DNA of 64,000 bases. It comes from Fasciolopsis buskii (lineage: Eukaryota; Platyhelminthes; Trematoda; Plagiorchiida; Fasciolidae). A program made the position numbers and the translations under genes. Location: NCBI GenBank assembly GCA_008360955.1, contig LUCM01004720.1:295720-359719 (forward strand), read 5' to 3'. The notes under the pieces were generated by a model. The model saw only the letters and a program-made list of their open reading frames with translations. It was not told where the DNA came from and did no database searches. Shown here piece after piece: positions 35,370 through 48,056 of the stretch; position 1 is the first letter of the stretch, and the number at the start of each line of letters is the position of its first letter.

Positions 35370-38300
35370 CTCCAACCTGCTAGTTGATGGGTCTTTCGGA
35401 CCCCAACCACGAAGATGTGAGACACCTACTTTACCAAACTTCGCTGTAAATTTTCTCATTCCATGTTGCCGCTTCATCCGTTGACCTCCACATGAATTCT
35501 TCCATTCCTTGGCAGGAAAGCAAAAAAGGCACGATATGGTAGGCGAGTGTTCGCTATACGCAACACATGACCCAACCAGCGTAGTCCACTGAATTTAATA
35601 CGCTCAGATAAGGTATTCTCAGAATAGATCCCTAATACTAGATTATTGACCTACACCTTACTCACTCGGTTACTTCATCCAATCCTGACGATACTACGTA
35701 GAACATCAGTGATCGGAAACCTGCAAGCGACGAGCACCTCCGAAACGGATACGCCATGTCATACAATCATACAACAGAACTGAGCAAACTGCGGCACAAT
35801 ACACATGACCTCAGGGAAATATCAGGCCGATGCCACAAGTGTTTCAGTCCAGCGTAAACCGCTCGAACCTTCGATATACGCATGTTTTCCTACACTTCCG
35901 AGTTGCCATCGTTCGACACGCAGCTACCAAGGTAGGTAAAACTGTCCTCACTCGTTAGCTCCTCTCCATTCAATATCAGGTTTGGGACCATTGTCGTCCG
36001 GTCTTGTGAAAGCACCTTAAACTTTGAAAGTACAAAGCACATGCCGAACCTAGCTACAGACGTTGACATTCTGTCTAGTGCCCGTTGTGCATGGTCTGCG
36101 GATTCGAAAAGGCACAAAACGTCGTCTGCGTAATCTAGGTCTCACAGCTTCCCTCCGTTTCCCAGTTCTACTCCTATATTCAGAAGACCTCCTAAAGCAT
36201 CTTCCATCATCTCGTCCATGACGAAGTTGAACAAGGATGGAAGGATGGTATACCCTTGTCGTACTCAGCTAGTCATTTCGAATGAACTTGACTGTTCACC
36301 GTATAACCTCACGAGACCATAGATATGCGAGTACGATGCTCGCAAGAGATTCACGAACGTCCCTTTCAGCAGAGAGCAATATCCGATCCATTGAGTTGAA
36401 CGCGCCTTCCAAGTTGAGAAAGAATACGATCGTAGAGCGACGGCGTGTGTGGCATGATTCAAGCAACGGCTGGAGAGTGAATATCTGGTCGATGCATTCT
36501 CGATCTAAACAAAATCCGGCTTGTTGTTCGCGGATGTTACTGTCACTAACCAGTGTCAAACGGTACAGCATTATCGAAGCTAAGGCCCTAGTAACCATCA
36601 GAATTAAACTAAAGCCATGAAAACTGCTACAGTCATTCCGTGTGCCTATCTTGAAGGTGAGTACAATCAGTGACTCATCTCAAGATAACGGAGCATACTC
36701 CTCGTTCCAAATAACAAGAATAAAAGAGGTAATTGGTTTCATCAGGGCTTCTCCACCCAATTTGAAAAGAACTGGGGGAAGTTCACTGGTTCCGTCTGCC
36801 TTTACCCTATTCAGAATATTATACTCTGCTTCAAATTCCGTTGGGATTCATGAGACACCACCGAACGATTAGCAGCTGCAGACGTCCCAACAAATAAGTT
36901 AGCATGCGACCAGCTAAACTTCTCTCTGAAGTGAACCGCCCAACAGCCCAGTCTTTGCAGTCTGCGATGGTTCAGCTCTCCAGTTCCATCACACATGACG
37001 TCACTAACCGAATTTAGCCGACCACTGACTTCAAGTATGGGGCTAGATAGTCTTTGACTGTGACCTGGAGCGGCCGCTTCCTCCATCTCTTTGACTACCT
37101 TAATCCACCAATTTTTAGTCATTCTCAAGGCTTATCGCCAACTGACGCTGCAACTGACGGCGCATCTTATTCACTTCCTTGCAGTTTGGCAGCTAGCGTT
37201 TTGCTCCATTAGACCCAGCGACCCTTGCGAGATCCAGTGTTTTTGATGAACCATAGATCTAGAACCGCAGGCGAAATCTACTGCCAAATGTATCTCCTGC
37301 TTGATTTGATCTCACTGCTCGTCTACATTGCCGCTCGTCGGGGTTCTTAGTTCCTCGGATAGTTTCTGTTCGTAGCTGTTGCGAACAGCTGGATCAGACA
37401 GACGTTCGACAGCCAATCGAATTTGTGGCCTTCGTCGATGTCCTTTGAGCTGCAGCAAAAATCGCCTTAAAACTAACAAATGGTCCGATTCGACGTACAT
37501 GGTCCTGTACGATCTACAGTTCTGGACAGAACACCGCCAAAAGTAGCTGACTGCAATATAGTCGATCTGACTCAGACTACCTATCCAGTTAGACCACCAT
37601 GTTACTGTGAGACGCGAACTGTGTCGGAAATTCGTGTTAGAAAGGAATAAATTATTGTCCGCACATAACTGGAGAAGTCCTTCTCCGTCATCAGTTCACC
37701 GAGTAGGCAAGGCACAACGTCCACCTAAATGAGCTTCTGATGCACTAACATTTCCAACTTGTCCATTAATATCACCTGCAACTACTGCAGTGTCAGACCA
37801 TTTTCACATGCGAACAAAGGTGTCTAGTTCCTCGCAAAGCTCGTCTTTTTGCATGTCAGCGCTGCAGTCTGTTAGGGCGTATGCCGAGATGACATGTACG
37901 GTGCACTTAACACAAATATTCTTCCGGACGCCGACTACTCCCTGTGGTCTCAAGGGGGGGGGGCAAAGGACGGTTAGGCAAACCCCAATCTAAAAGGACC
38001 ACTTTAGCCTAGCCACTTAAGAATAGCCCTTCACTTTGTTCATCCACAGCTTGAGCTGCTTCGTCTCCTGAGGTGAGCAGAAAATAATTTGACGAGACAT
38101 TTGGCGCAGTTAGTTGAATCACTCTACTCGAATCCTGAATTCGTCTTTCACTGAGGCAGCAGATATCAGCCGAATGTGAGTCCACTATCAGAGCTAAACA
38201 CACCTGTTGGCCAGCCTGCATGAGAGTGCATACTTTGAAGGACCCAAGATTCAGAGGCTGACGAGGCTTGAGAAAATGAGCCAGCAGATTGAAAACCACC

Positions 38301-38530
38301 TGCTGCACTGTATGGAAATGAACCGTTGCGAGTATCGGGCGTGTGGGGACATTATGGGTAGGTAGAGGAAGCAAAGAGGTTGGGTTGGGGAGAGAAGAGA
38401 CAGGTTGAATGAAAGAGAGGGGATTCTGAGCAAAAGCCTTCTTATCACTAACTACTCCGCTCGATGCAATGGGCAGTGCGGTGTTGATTATCGTGCACAA
38501 CGACCGATGTAGTATGGAATTATTTGTAGG
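35370..38530 (-). mobile_element. RTE-like non-LTR retrotransposon copy B (decayed)
   Basis: A longer relative of copy A, same strand. In order there is an N-terminal piece with NTALPIASSGVV and an endonuclease with ADICCLSERRIQDSSRVIQL (38587-38009). The RT follows with QAGFCLDRECIDQIFTLQPL (36598-36296), where the family has GFR(S/P)GRG. Next come the thumb piece FTYLGSCVSNDGNSEV (36117-35890) and a C-terminal RWLGHVLRIANTRLPYRAFF stretch near 35560. Many stops show it is dead. Coordinates of both ends are approximate. Confidence 0.8.
37954..37963. repeat. Ten-base G run
   Basis: Homopolymer inside RTE-like copy B. It is a likely site of sequencing or assembly length error. Confidence 0.9.
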
Positions 38531-39194
38531 CTTGGGGAGTGATGAACGGGTGCTGCTTGGGAGTTCAGCCGTTAAGCAGAGTAGCATGTGTTGTTATTAC
38601 AGTTTGGATGATTCACACAATCAGGTAGTAAATATTTTGTGTAGGATCTCTACGGTTACCTGATGATGGCTTGTTAATCTCCAACAGCAAGCGATGACAT
38701 TCGATGTGATCCCGTTTTGATTTGGAAACTTATTGTGGGGGAAAACTCCGTGTTGCAGGAAACTCATCGTTGTAAGCACGATGATAAGATTGAAATATCT
38801 AATTTGCTGTTTCTTTTGGCACCGTTTCCCATTATTGGCTCGCTTCATCATCCTAAGCCATCAGGATCACCAGGCTTGGAAAATAGACAAACAAATATTG
38901 TGGTCGTCCCTATTTAACCTCATTTTGCTTGAAAATGCTTGTTAACGGTTAGCGTGAACAGCTGGCTCAGCTGTCATATATACTGGTAACAACCTGGTAT
39001 CGCCGTTAGAATGAAGCAACATTGGTTATTTTTACAATTATACTGCAACCAGTCTTTTTACGGAGCTTAAGTTACTTCTTGGGCTATCTTGCACTTTCGT
39101 GAGCGCTTGTTATGTCAGTATCTACAGTAACTAGGATCACTTCTTCAAGAAAGCATCTCTAGTTTTTCCTAGTGCGGACTGCAACTTTGCAGAG

Positions 39195-39395
39195 TTAAGT
39201 CCAACCAAGACTCCGTGCACCGTTTCTACTTTGATAGATCTTCTGCAACCCCTGGATTTTGCAGTAGATCTCGTGGATGTTTGGCCCCGCATGCCGGACA
39301 CTATTTATGCTGAACTCCTCTAAGGATTTGTTTGTAGTAGGCCAGCCATGAGTACTGCATATGAATAATGGACTGATAAGATTATGTAAGACCAT
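39195..39395 (-). CDS. Unassigned minus-strand ORF near receptor exon 9
   Basis: A 66-codon frame with the stretch INSVRHAGPNIHEIYCKIQG. It sits about 100 bases downstream of the receptor exon that ends at 39490, inside the intron. No splice sites clearly frame it, and it does not match the receptor. Composition is protein-like, so an old mobile-element fragment is possible. Confidence 0.2.
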   Translation of the reverse strand: MVLHNLISPLFICSTHGWPTTNKSLEEFSINSVRHAGPNIHEIYCKIQGLQKIYQSRNGARSLGWT

Positions 39396-39489
39396 TTCTT
39401 TCTGATCTGTGCCTTGAGAAACGTATGGATAACTGTGGGAGCAAAATCGACCGACCGTAGCCTGGAACCCTCCATTCTTATGCGCTTAC

Positions 39490-39824
39490 TTTCCAGAATT
39501 GTTCGACAAGGTTAGTTGCCTGATTGTAGTTCGCTCCTCGGACGGATTCCGTCAGGTCATGAAGCAGTGCTTGATACGTTCGTGGTGCATTTGCACAATC
39601 CGTGATTTCTGTGTCTCTGTTTGTGCCGTCATGGGCAAGTCGACAACCTGGATCTTCGGGGACATCACCGGAGACACTTGTCCGTTTTGACAAAAACCCG
39701 TTAGCTTGAGATAGCAATAGCAAGGCTTGCGTAAATCGCCGACGAGCATTGGTATGAGCAGTCCTGGACCCGACTGATTCGAGTTGATGCCTACCTCTCG
39801 TTGCTGTTAAAGCAGAGAGTTGGT
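39490..39824 (-). CDS. ITPR: IP3 receptor exon 9 (low-complexity linker plus helix)
   Basis: A 335-base exon that starts with two bases completing the previous codon, after the very strong acceptor tttttttccttttgtag. It ends phase 0 at the donor gtaagcg. The first two thirds are an unconserved Thr/Ser/Arg-rich linker. The last third, APRTYQALLHDLTESV and then NQATNLVEQFWK, aligns with SRDYRNIIERLQDIV and PLVQAELSVLVDVL of animal receptors. This region is a flexible loop in vertebrates too. The next protein stretch (LLFPENTDARRKCESGGF in animals) was not located. Confidence 0.8.
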
Positions 39825-41472
39825 CTACAAAAGGAAAAAAATGAATAAATCGATAATCAATTTTTGGGTTTTGGCCATAGTCTTCAAAATAAGGTAGACT
39901 ATTACGGAAGGAATCATAAAATCTAATTAAGATTATACTTCTTCATCTCAGTTTTATTCTATTAGTCATTCTGAGGACAAAGATTGAGTTTCGAATCCGG
40001 ACAGAGGGGATCGGTCCGAGTCAAAACTTTGGAGTTTTGAATGGCAATAAGTGGCCGTTTTTGATGTGTATACCTTCCAGTGATACAGTTGAGGCTGCAA
40101 ATGGAGTTCCTCGTTCTACCTGTTGCGTTTCTTTTAGTCATCACATTTCACTACTGGAAGAACCTGACTGAAGAATGCCCCAGTTACTGAGATTGTTGAG
40201 ATTGGAATCGTTTATTCACAAGTCTTTAATTTCATTTCTCTGCTAAACTTTGGGTATTGGCTGGCTAGAGAAATACCTTACGGCCAGTTCTTGATGCTGA
40301 CGACATTGCTTCGATCTAGGATTCAGTGGACCACCCAACAGACTTGAACTGTGAACAAAATGATTTACAAAATCCCCCAACGAATGAACCACCTGGTTAG
40401 TCAGACCCCTACGCTGATAAGTAATTGCCGGATTGCCTTAGATTTATTACGGTTTCGCAGTATTTCAAAGATATTTAATGGCTCAAACTAAATGAACTAT
40501 TGAGCTCAACGTTTCTATAACCATGCACACGGTGAGCCTCTCACACAACGTGACGTGATGAAGCAATATTTTCTGCCTGCTGCACGAGGGCATCACGCAA
40601 TGCAGTCGAACCAGCCATTTCACAAAACAATTCGGGACTGCAAATTGGGGTCAGCCTTCGGTAGACCACATAAATTAGTCTGTTCTCAAATTCATTACAA
40701 TGCCAGTGGGAGACCTATCTGTTATTTGTTTTGCTTTCGGTCAGAAGTAATTTCTGTTCGTGTAACACTCGGCATATCCGGAATTCGAGCAACAATGCAT
40801 CTTCGATGCACACTAGAAATTCAATTTATTTTTCAACTCAACGTCATATGCGAAATAAAATCTACACTGGGATGATCTGTTCAGCTAGCGTAAATGTTTC
40901 ATTTCAGCTTCTCTCACATTTCCAGGACATGGTTAGAAACGACAAATGTTTCATTGTGCCATGTTCAGTTTTCGATAGTTTATTTTGGTTCTTATTTCTT
41001 CTCCATATCGCAGAGGCTAATTCAAAAGTGCCTAGAAGAAGATGATTTACAGACAAAACTTTCGTTGAGGGACTGAGAAGTTTATTTGTTTTTCTTCCGG
41101 AACTAGAAGCTTGAATAAATTTGAACAAATATGTCATCGAATAGGGCATGAAATTTCATCTGGGATAATTCATGGCTTGAGTCCGAGCTATAGGTATGCC
41201 AGACTGGAATTCCCATTTGGACATTTAATTGTTGCCCCTTGGTTTTCGTTGCTCTTGAGAAATATTCTACAATAACGCAGCCGAAAGAAACACACTTCGT
41301 CCACGTTGTTGGATACATTCATTTATTTTTTCATCTAGTAAATCAGCCAGGTGCTTTGTCAAAATCATAACTATTATTTTATTACGGTAAAAAGTGGACA
41401 TGTATTTCGTGTTAAGCAAATTGTATACCAATTGTTCTGTGCTGATCGATAATCAGCTTAATATCCACTTAC

Positions 41473-41581
41473 TTGCATCCATTGCTTGTTGAATGACACG
41501 AAGTAACGCAGAACAGCTCAAATCATCCTTGGCAATCCGTGAAAAGAGTTGGAGAAGTCGACAACAAAGCGACTGATTGGC
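41473..41581 (-). CDS. ITPR: IP3 receptor exon 8
   Basis: This exon has 36 codons plus one base: phase 0 start, phase 1 end. The acceptor is gttacacacag and the donor is the consensus gtaagtgg. The peptide ANQSLCCRLLQLFSRI matches the TRQPVFVQLLQGVFRV helix of animal IP3 receptors. It is followed by DDLSCSALLRVIQQAM, at the position of KASVESCIRVLSDVA. The trailing A combines with the AC that opens the exon at 39824 to make an Asn codon. This phase agreement supports both exons. Confidence 0.82.
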
Positions 41582-42648
41582 CTGTGTGTAACAATTAAAC
41601 ACTGGGTAAATTTACGTCATGGTCTTGAAAGAAGCATTAATTTCAGCAAGTTAGAACATGCCATCCGTTAGCTTTTCATTTTGATGTACCATGGCAATAT
41701 GTGACTCATATCATCATGTCGTCACATAGCATGGCATTTCCCAAGACCGATCAGTGATTTGACTAGTCTCGTCCATTAATGTTACCGAAAACGCATTTTC
41801 ATATGCACAACGCAATCGTACTACAGGCAATCGTGCTTACATTAGAGTCTTTGCATAACTCGTATATGTAAAGTGGCAACCTACCAAACAGTTGGACTGC
41901 CGCACCTCATCCTAATGGCTAAACCTATGCATTGTTTTCATTTTGAAAATGTATAATCAACCAGTCGACGATGAATTTCCAGCCCCAGGGCAGCTGTAGA
42001 TAGTTAACTGGCTGGACTCTGTCCGGAGTTTTGTGTTGAACAAGTGAAGATTATGCAAATAACATTTGCTACAAAAGGTAAGTTCCCAATCAGTCAACAT
42101 CGCATGGGGTCACACGGAAATATTCATCATGGGATGTCAAAGCCAAACTCGCCATTAAGAAATCATAGGAACACTGTACAGCTGCCTTGTTCTTGTCGGA
42201 AGGCATCATCAGCCTATATCCATTGCTCCCGAACTGGAACGCGGATCAGAGCTTATTGATTGGTAGCTGCTGTACAGTTGTGCATTTATGGTTTGCTAGT
42301 GGTGAGTTTAGGGCGACATCGCATGTCTTAGCCTTTGCAATCAGTAACGTCACACTGGTTTCCTCACTTCTTAGCTGCCACCTCACAAAACCATCTACGG
42401 GTTTACCAATAAATCTTCTAAAAGTAACCATGATCAACACATTATATCACTCATAGGACTCAAATGGATTTATTGTGCCTCTTATTCCTCATTGCGTTTC
42501 GAAATTACCAACCTGTAAATCGCACGAGCTAACCGTCGACTCTTTTGATGGATAACTGTGACAGCGACTAAATAACGATTTACGCGGTTCGAGTTCTATG
42601 TATGACTTTCGGAATTAAAATTTGTCAAAAAATCGCTTGCTTACCCAC

Positions 42649-42693
42649 GTTATCACGTTCATCAGGAATAATGGATGCAGATGTTAGTAGGGT
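42649..42693 (-). CDS. ITPR: IP3 receptor micro-exon 7
   Basis: A 15-codon micro-exon (peptide TLLTSASIIPDERDN). It has an excellent acceptor, gttgtttttctcag. Only one frame is open. The donor used is gtgggt, which keeps phase 0 into the next exon. A stronger-looking gtaagc donor lies 4 nt further on but would break the frame. The peptide corresponds to the short SSPFSDQSTTLQ linker of animal IP3 receptors that precedes the RQPVFVQLL helix. Confidence 0.7.
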
Positions 42694-44847
42694 CTGAGAA
42701 AAACAACCAGTTTGTATGCTCTGTTGAATAATGAGTTGCACCTTGAAACTTTTAGTATTTCATTACCGAAAACTGATCTACTAGCCGCAGCTGATGGACA
42801 CCGAATAGTCCGTTGTATGCACCCAAAGTAGCCCACTGTTTCCTCGTGGGTGCTCGAGGTTTCCATCTACAACCAACCGAAATTCTTACAGTTTAACAAT
42901 TTCTTCCCTTTTTTGTACACTAATCTGAAACAAACAATATTCGCGTGACCGTCATGTGACTTGGGCAAAGCTTCCGCAATTAAGGGTAATACGCGGCCAA
43001 ATTGCTTGGCTCATCGTTTTTGGACGATTCTAACAGTGAAATACATAACAGAGTTGGTAAAATATCGCTTAGCTTGGAACATTCTTCCAATTAAGATGTG
43101 AACTCGTATGGTCCATAAATAATTGCTAATAGCTCCGGGAAACGTGTTGTCCTGTAATTCAGGTGCAACAGACATTTTTACGGAACTTACCTTTGGAAGC
43201 TTTTTCCGTTTAACAAAAGGGAATTAACAATTATAAACTCGAGTGCGAATAAATTAGTTACGCTGTGATTTGTGTTGCTCAGTTCTCGGCAGGAAGCTTC
43301 CACGAAATCCCGGTCAGAATAAGTGAAAGATTTTATAATGTTTGTCATGCAAGAATAATACTATCGGTTCTAGGGGGAAATAGTGTGTACAGCAGGAGTA
43401 CCACTTAGTTGGACTAAACACGGATCACAAATACAACGAGCAAGATATATCAAGTCACGCGCAGGATATTTATGACGTCTGGTCTTGTATTCCGGGCCTA
43501 AATTAGATTCACAAGATCAGCGGAGTATTACCCAAAGTGTAGCCATGGAAATTGGTCTTGCTGAACTGCAAATATAGTGGTGCTGAATTGTATGGGATTG
43601 TGACTTGGCCATACTACGGGTGTTCAGCTAAGTTCATTTTCGAAATCCAGCTATCTAGACCGAGACGTGCATTACGTGACTGCCAACCGAATAAGCTAAC
43701 GTGACTCCGTGTTTATATGCGTACACAAAATTCGAATAGAAGTCGAAATTTACTTTGCCGTTTACCAACCATCATGGGATAGATAATTGCAAACGTGTCC
43801 GTGTAAAAGATAAAACCGGTCAGCAGGGCACTTGGGCATTATTCCTTTCACGATAGCAGCAAATTTGAGCGTGACGGTCGAATCACCTCAGTGTTTTTGG
43901 AAAGCGAGTCGATAAGAGATGCAAAGAATTGTAACCGGGGTTATTCAGCAAAACGGTGACCGACAGTTTAAAAAGAGGGTCTTCGGAGGACGGAAATACG
44001 TGCCCGCTACCAAAGGCAATCATCAGCGACGGTAGGTTACATGTGAATTCACAACAAATCATCTCAACACCAACAGTAAATTCTCCTCAGTTTCGTAAGT
44101 GACAAAATGTTCGGAACTATCTCGAAGAAAATATTCGCAAAAGACCTATTTGAAAAATGCAAAATATTGCCCTCTGTTCTCGAACTGGTAGTTCACTTTA
44201 GATAGTGTGTACACAGTACATAACCGTACATGTTTATCCGTCCGTATATGGAATGCAAACCAGAGCGTTAAGCTATTCGCTAGATAGTCTCATGTAACAC
44301 ATAGCCTCATTCTTTTTCTCGAAATCGGGAGGTTTGTGCAGGATCCCAAAGTGAATTATTCCTTACAAACATTTGTTTGATGGGAACGTAACAGGAAAGA
44401 GAGGTTTGTGTTTTGCTAATTTTGAGTTGGATGGTGTTTCCCAGACAAGTTGCAAAATCTTGTAATCGCTTTGTTTGTGATTCTAACAAAATGACGATGG
44501 CTTGTGTTGTAGGGCTTAGTTCTGAAAATAGGTTACCCAAATATTTCAGAAAATCTTGGTTTTGGTGCTTCCAGACAGCCGTAAATGTCTGGCTTCTTGA
44601 AGAGTCCGGTCGTTGCTACTGTGAACGCACAAATTCAGCTAGCGACAGAATAAGTACTCAGTAGGATATCCCGCGAAAGGGTTGAGAAAGTTCCATTTTT
44701 GCAAAACTCGAAGGCCCATATGAAGGTTTTTTTGTTAACACACTGATCCGGTGGGTTGGCCTCCTTCATGCAGACTCTAGCACACACTGCTGAAATCGTC
44801 ATTGGCTCCTAATACAAACGGTCGAAAGCAGGCACAATGTCACTTAC

Positions 44848-44940
44848 ATACGCAATCGCACCGTGCACGGTAAGGATTTCCCCGATGCAATCTTTACGAG
44901 TGAAAATCTTGTGCACACTTCGTTTATTTGTTCTGTCATT
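44848..44940 (-). CDS. ITPR: IP3 receptor exon 6 (divergent)
   Basis: A 31-codon segment ending at the consensus donor gtaagtgac, phase 0. The start is chosen at a gtgaag acceptor because the preceding and following exons both require phase 0. An alternative acceptor 12 codons further in, after cacaag, also keeps phase. The peptide ends CIGEILTVHGAIAY. It aligns by position and pattern with the YVTEIVMSIVTTFF stretch of animal receptors. Sequence similarity is modest, so assignment rests on phase, order and position more than on identity. Confidence 0.6.
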
Positions 44941-47674
44941 CTTCACCGGCAAAATTTGTCAAGCTTTTTACCACATATTCAGTTTTGTCTGCAGGGTCAA
45001 ACAAGTGGCAGCCGAATGTCTTTCTGCTTGGGAAAATGAAACCTATTGCTTAGTGTGACTTGATCCGCGAACAGATTTCAACGTGGAACAACAAACTTGA
45101 AACTGGATCCTAGGAATATACTACTTACTGGATTCATAGGATTTTAGTTTCGGAATATTTCTTGCTAGCAAAACGGTCACATAGGACCATAAACTTTTCT
45201 TCTGGTAAAATGATAGGATTGTGTTTATTGCAAATGCGCCCATCCGTATAATAATCAGAAGAAACACGTATTATAATGCATTAGGAAGAATTTAGGTTTC
45301 ACACATTATCACCTCACATTCTCTCACTCCCGTTGGCGGTAGCAAAAACTCCCACTCCCCCTTCTCCATCATTCTTCGATCACTATTCTGTCGATGAATG
45401 TTACTGGGATCTCGTATTCTTCCCATGTAGTGATTCGTTTCAAACTATACCACGAATTTCTCAGTAGGTTTAGATCCAGGAGCCCAGGTGACCAAAATGA
45501 GTTTATATCTCAGAAGCACCCTTGGGACTTTCTACAATCCTCGCTCATTGAGGAAGTTTATTTTCTTCGGCTTGACACCGCATGCTGTCACTTATCACGG
45601 AACGAAATCGATATCCATGGGCAAATCTTCTCTTTTCAGCTTGTCTGATCAGTCTTGTGAATATCATATCACAATCGGCCCCACCCACCCTGCAAGCTTT
45701 TGTTCTTCTGTTCCGTTATCCGAAAGTCCGCAGCATATCACTCATTAGCATAAATCGATTTTTGTATACGAATCGCTATAAAAGATTCTCGTGCGCAGTT
45801 TCGAACTCGTGAATTTATGTAAATTATCGATCGATAAAAATGTTGGATTGAAAGAGGCTCGGGTAACCAACGGGATAACTGATAGTCCACTGAAAATTTT
45901 ACAAGAATAATCTTAATGCACAGCAGTTTCATTCTGGCTGAGTAAAATACCTTGACAGGGCTTTAAAAAGCTGCATATAAGACACAAGAGAAAGACAAAA
46001 CTTCAAGGCTTGATTTAACTTAAATTGTATTGCATCCCACACTTCATGTTATGAAATGCTTGCTCTTCGCCGACTGACACGGAGAGCGGTCCACCCAGAT
46101 CACCTGACACCGAATACCAGAACTAATCTAAAGCAAATTTGGCAAAATCTACAAAATAAGTGATCTCTGGTGCTCTTCCTTCCCACGCGCTGGACAAATG
46201 TGCGCCCGGCGCTTCGCAAAAAATGATTGGCCGAGCTCTGAAGTCTACAATCAGCTGCTTCATGTCAAACGTCTCACGTACGGATTCACAAGCTCACGTT
46301 AACCGCGAACGGAATTGAGTGAACAGCGTTAAAAGTTGGTTACGGTGCGTAAGAATCAACCGCTATAATATGAAATAACTTTTCTGAACTATTGTGAATC
46401 CGGATATAATAAAAGTTTTGAGGAATGGCCCATAGATCCTGATGTGTTTTAGAAGAATGAGATATGATTTTAATTCGAGGTTAGTCAAGCAATTAACACA
46501 GCCCACGAAGGTTATTTGTATCTAGTCAGTCTAATGAAGAACTAATCAGCGGTGCAATTCACCTTGATCGAACTAATTCTTGACAAGGATAAAATAGCTC
46601 TGCAATGATTCTCTCGCTTGCAATGTCAGGTTAAGCACTGATGTTTCACGATTTGAAATTTTGTGATTTTCATATTACTTGTACCTACCGAGTTCAATGC
46701 TTGTTTTATTGAGCGAGTAAGTTGTGCAACAAGCAGCATGCCTTATGTTTTTAGGGAGGCGGTACGTGAAAATTCAATTAGAATTTTCCCTTGGTTTCGC
46801 GGTAAAATGTCATCACAACAGTATTGTGAAATGAAAAAGAGGTCAAGTTTGCTTTTATTTACCGAACTGTTCAACAAAAAGTGAAATTAATCCGGGGGGT
46901 GGGAATCCGAAAACAGATTTTTTCGTGTTCGGACTGCGGTGAAAGCAGTCAAGGTTCGCGTTCCAAACCGATTTAATCGATCTTACAAAAATACATCTAT
47001 TCATTTACTTTGTCTTTCCGAACTCATTGACCAACAGACAGTACGTTTCGACCAGTACAAGCGTGAACCCCGGATTAGTCAACAGATCTCCTCCACAATA
47101 GGTGAACCATGTAGTCCATAATGTCCACCTAATTCAGCGTAATATTTCTGCATCAAGTCACATACATGTATGTGTTGCTTTTGACATTTGATTGGCGCTG
47201 TAAATAAGCTTATTTGCAAAAACAACCCATGCAATTTTGAACTGAACAAATGGATGATTGTCAACATTTTGCCATAGAATAATTCTGAGTAAACTGTTCT
47301 TTCCCGATTATAAAGAACAAAAGAATGGAAGTGTGGTCACAAAGGGAAAAGTTTTTACCTTCATAATTGCTCCAAATGGGGCCGAGCACTTTGTGACGAA
47401 ACTTGTGAAACAAGGCAACAAGTACGACCGCACAAATGTGTCAGTAGTTGGTTGTAACGGTGACCTGATAATCTGAATTGCAGAGGGGTGATTTTGATGC
47501 ACTGCGATACTGAATAGACAGGTAATGTTGCAACATTATCACATTTTGTCGAGGATAACATTCGGGGGTTGAAAATGCAGCGCATCAGTGCATAACTGTC
47601 CAACTGATATACCATCGAAATTAAAAGCGCACTATACAACAGTATTGGTGTCATTATGAACCGTAGTGGCGGAG

Positions 47675-47840
47675 CAGTATAATGGCAGTAGTAATAGCAC
47701 TTATTTTATCAAGTGTAGTAGTAGCAGTAATAGTAGTAAAAATTATAGTAATAGTAAAAGTTCTAGTGCTGTAATTACTAGCAGCAATGATAGCACTGGG
47801 GATGTTCACGGCATTCGTAGTAGTAATAGATATCGTAGAA
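47675..47840. repeat. Degenerate (AGT/TAG)n low-complexity tract
   Basis: Imperfect trinucleotide array rich in agtagtaatag units. It produces spurious Ser/Asn-rich and Thr/Ile-rich ORFs on the two strands, which are not genes. Confidence 0.85.
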
Positions 47841-47943
47841 ATAGTTATTGTCATCGCTGTTGTCCACTGATGTTGTCGCTAGTATGTCTAGTTTGAGTCA
47901 CAAAATTCTGAATCCACCCTGAACCGAAGTCTCAGAAAATGCT

Positions 47944-48056
47944 CTGCTTTATTCCATTATATTCTATTGCATCCTGATCTAATTTATTCCTTTCTACACC
48001 TTTCTATTCCCTTCTATTCCATCCTGTTCCATGCTGTTCTGTCCTATTCTAAATCC
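47944..48056. repeat. Degenerate (TTCYA)n pyrimidine-rich tract
   Basis: Imperfect pentamer array such as ttccattatattctattgc and ttctattcccttctattcc. It is strongly strand-asymmetric and lies 100 bases from the AGT tract, in the receptor intron. Confidence 0.85.

Noticed and set aside
43190..43260. Strong minus-strand donor (gtaagttcc) after an open segment, considered as the receptor exon before the micro-exon at 42693
   Set aside because: Its only usable frame ends in phase 2, which would put a stop at the start of the next exon. The segment at 44940-44848 fits phase and position.
46560..46620. Minus-strand open segment between a weak acceptor and gtgaat, tested as a receptor exon
   Set aside because: No similarity to the expected receptor block, and weak splice sites.
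47654..47896. Thr/Ile-rich and Ser/Asn-rich ORFs on opposite strands
   Set aside because: Products of a degenerate trinucleotide repeat.
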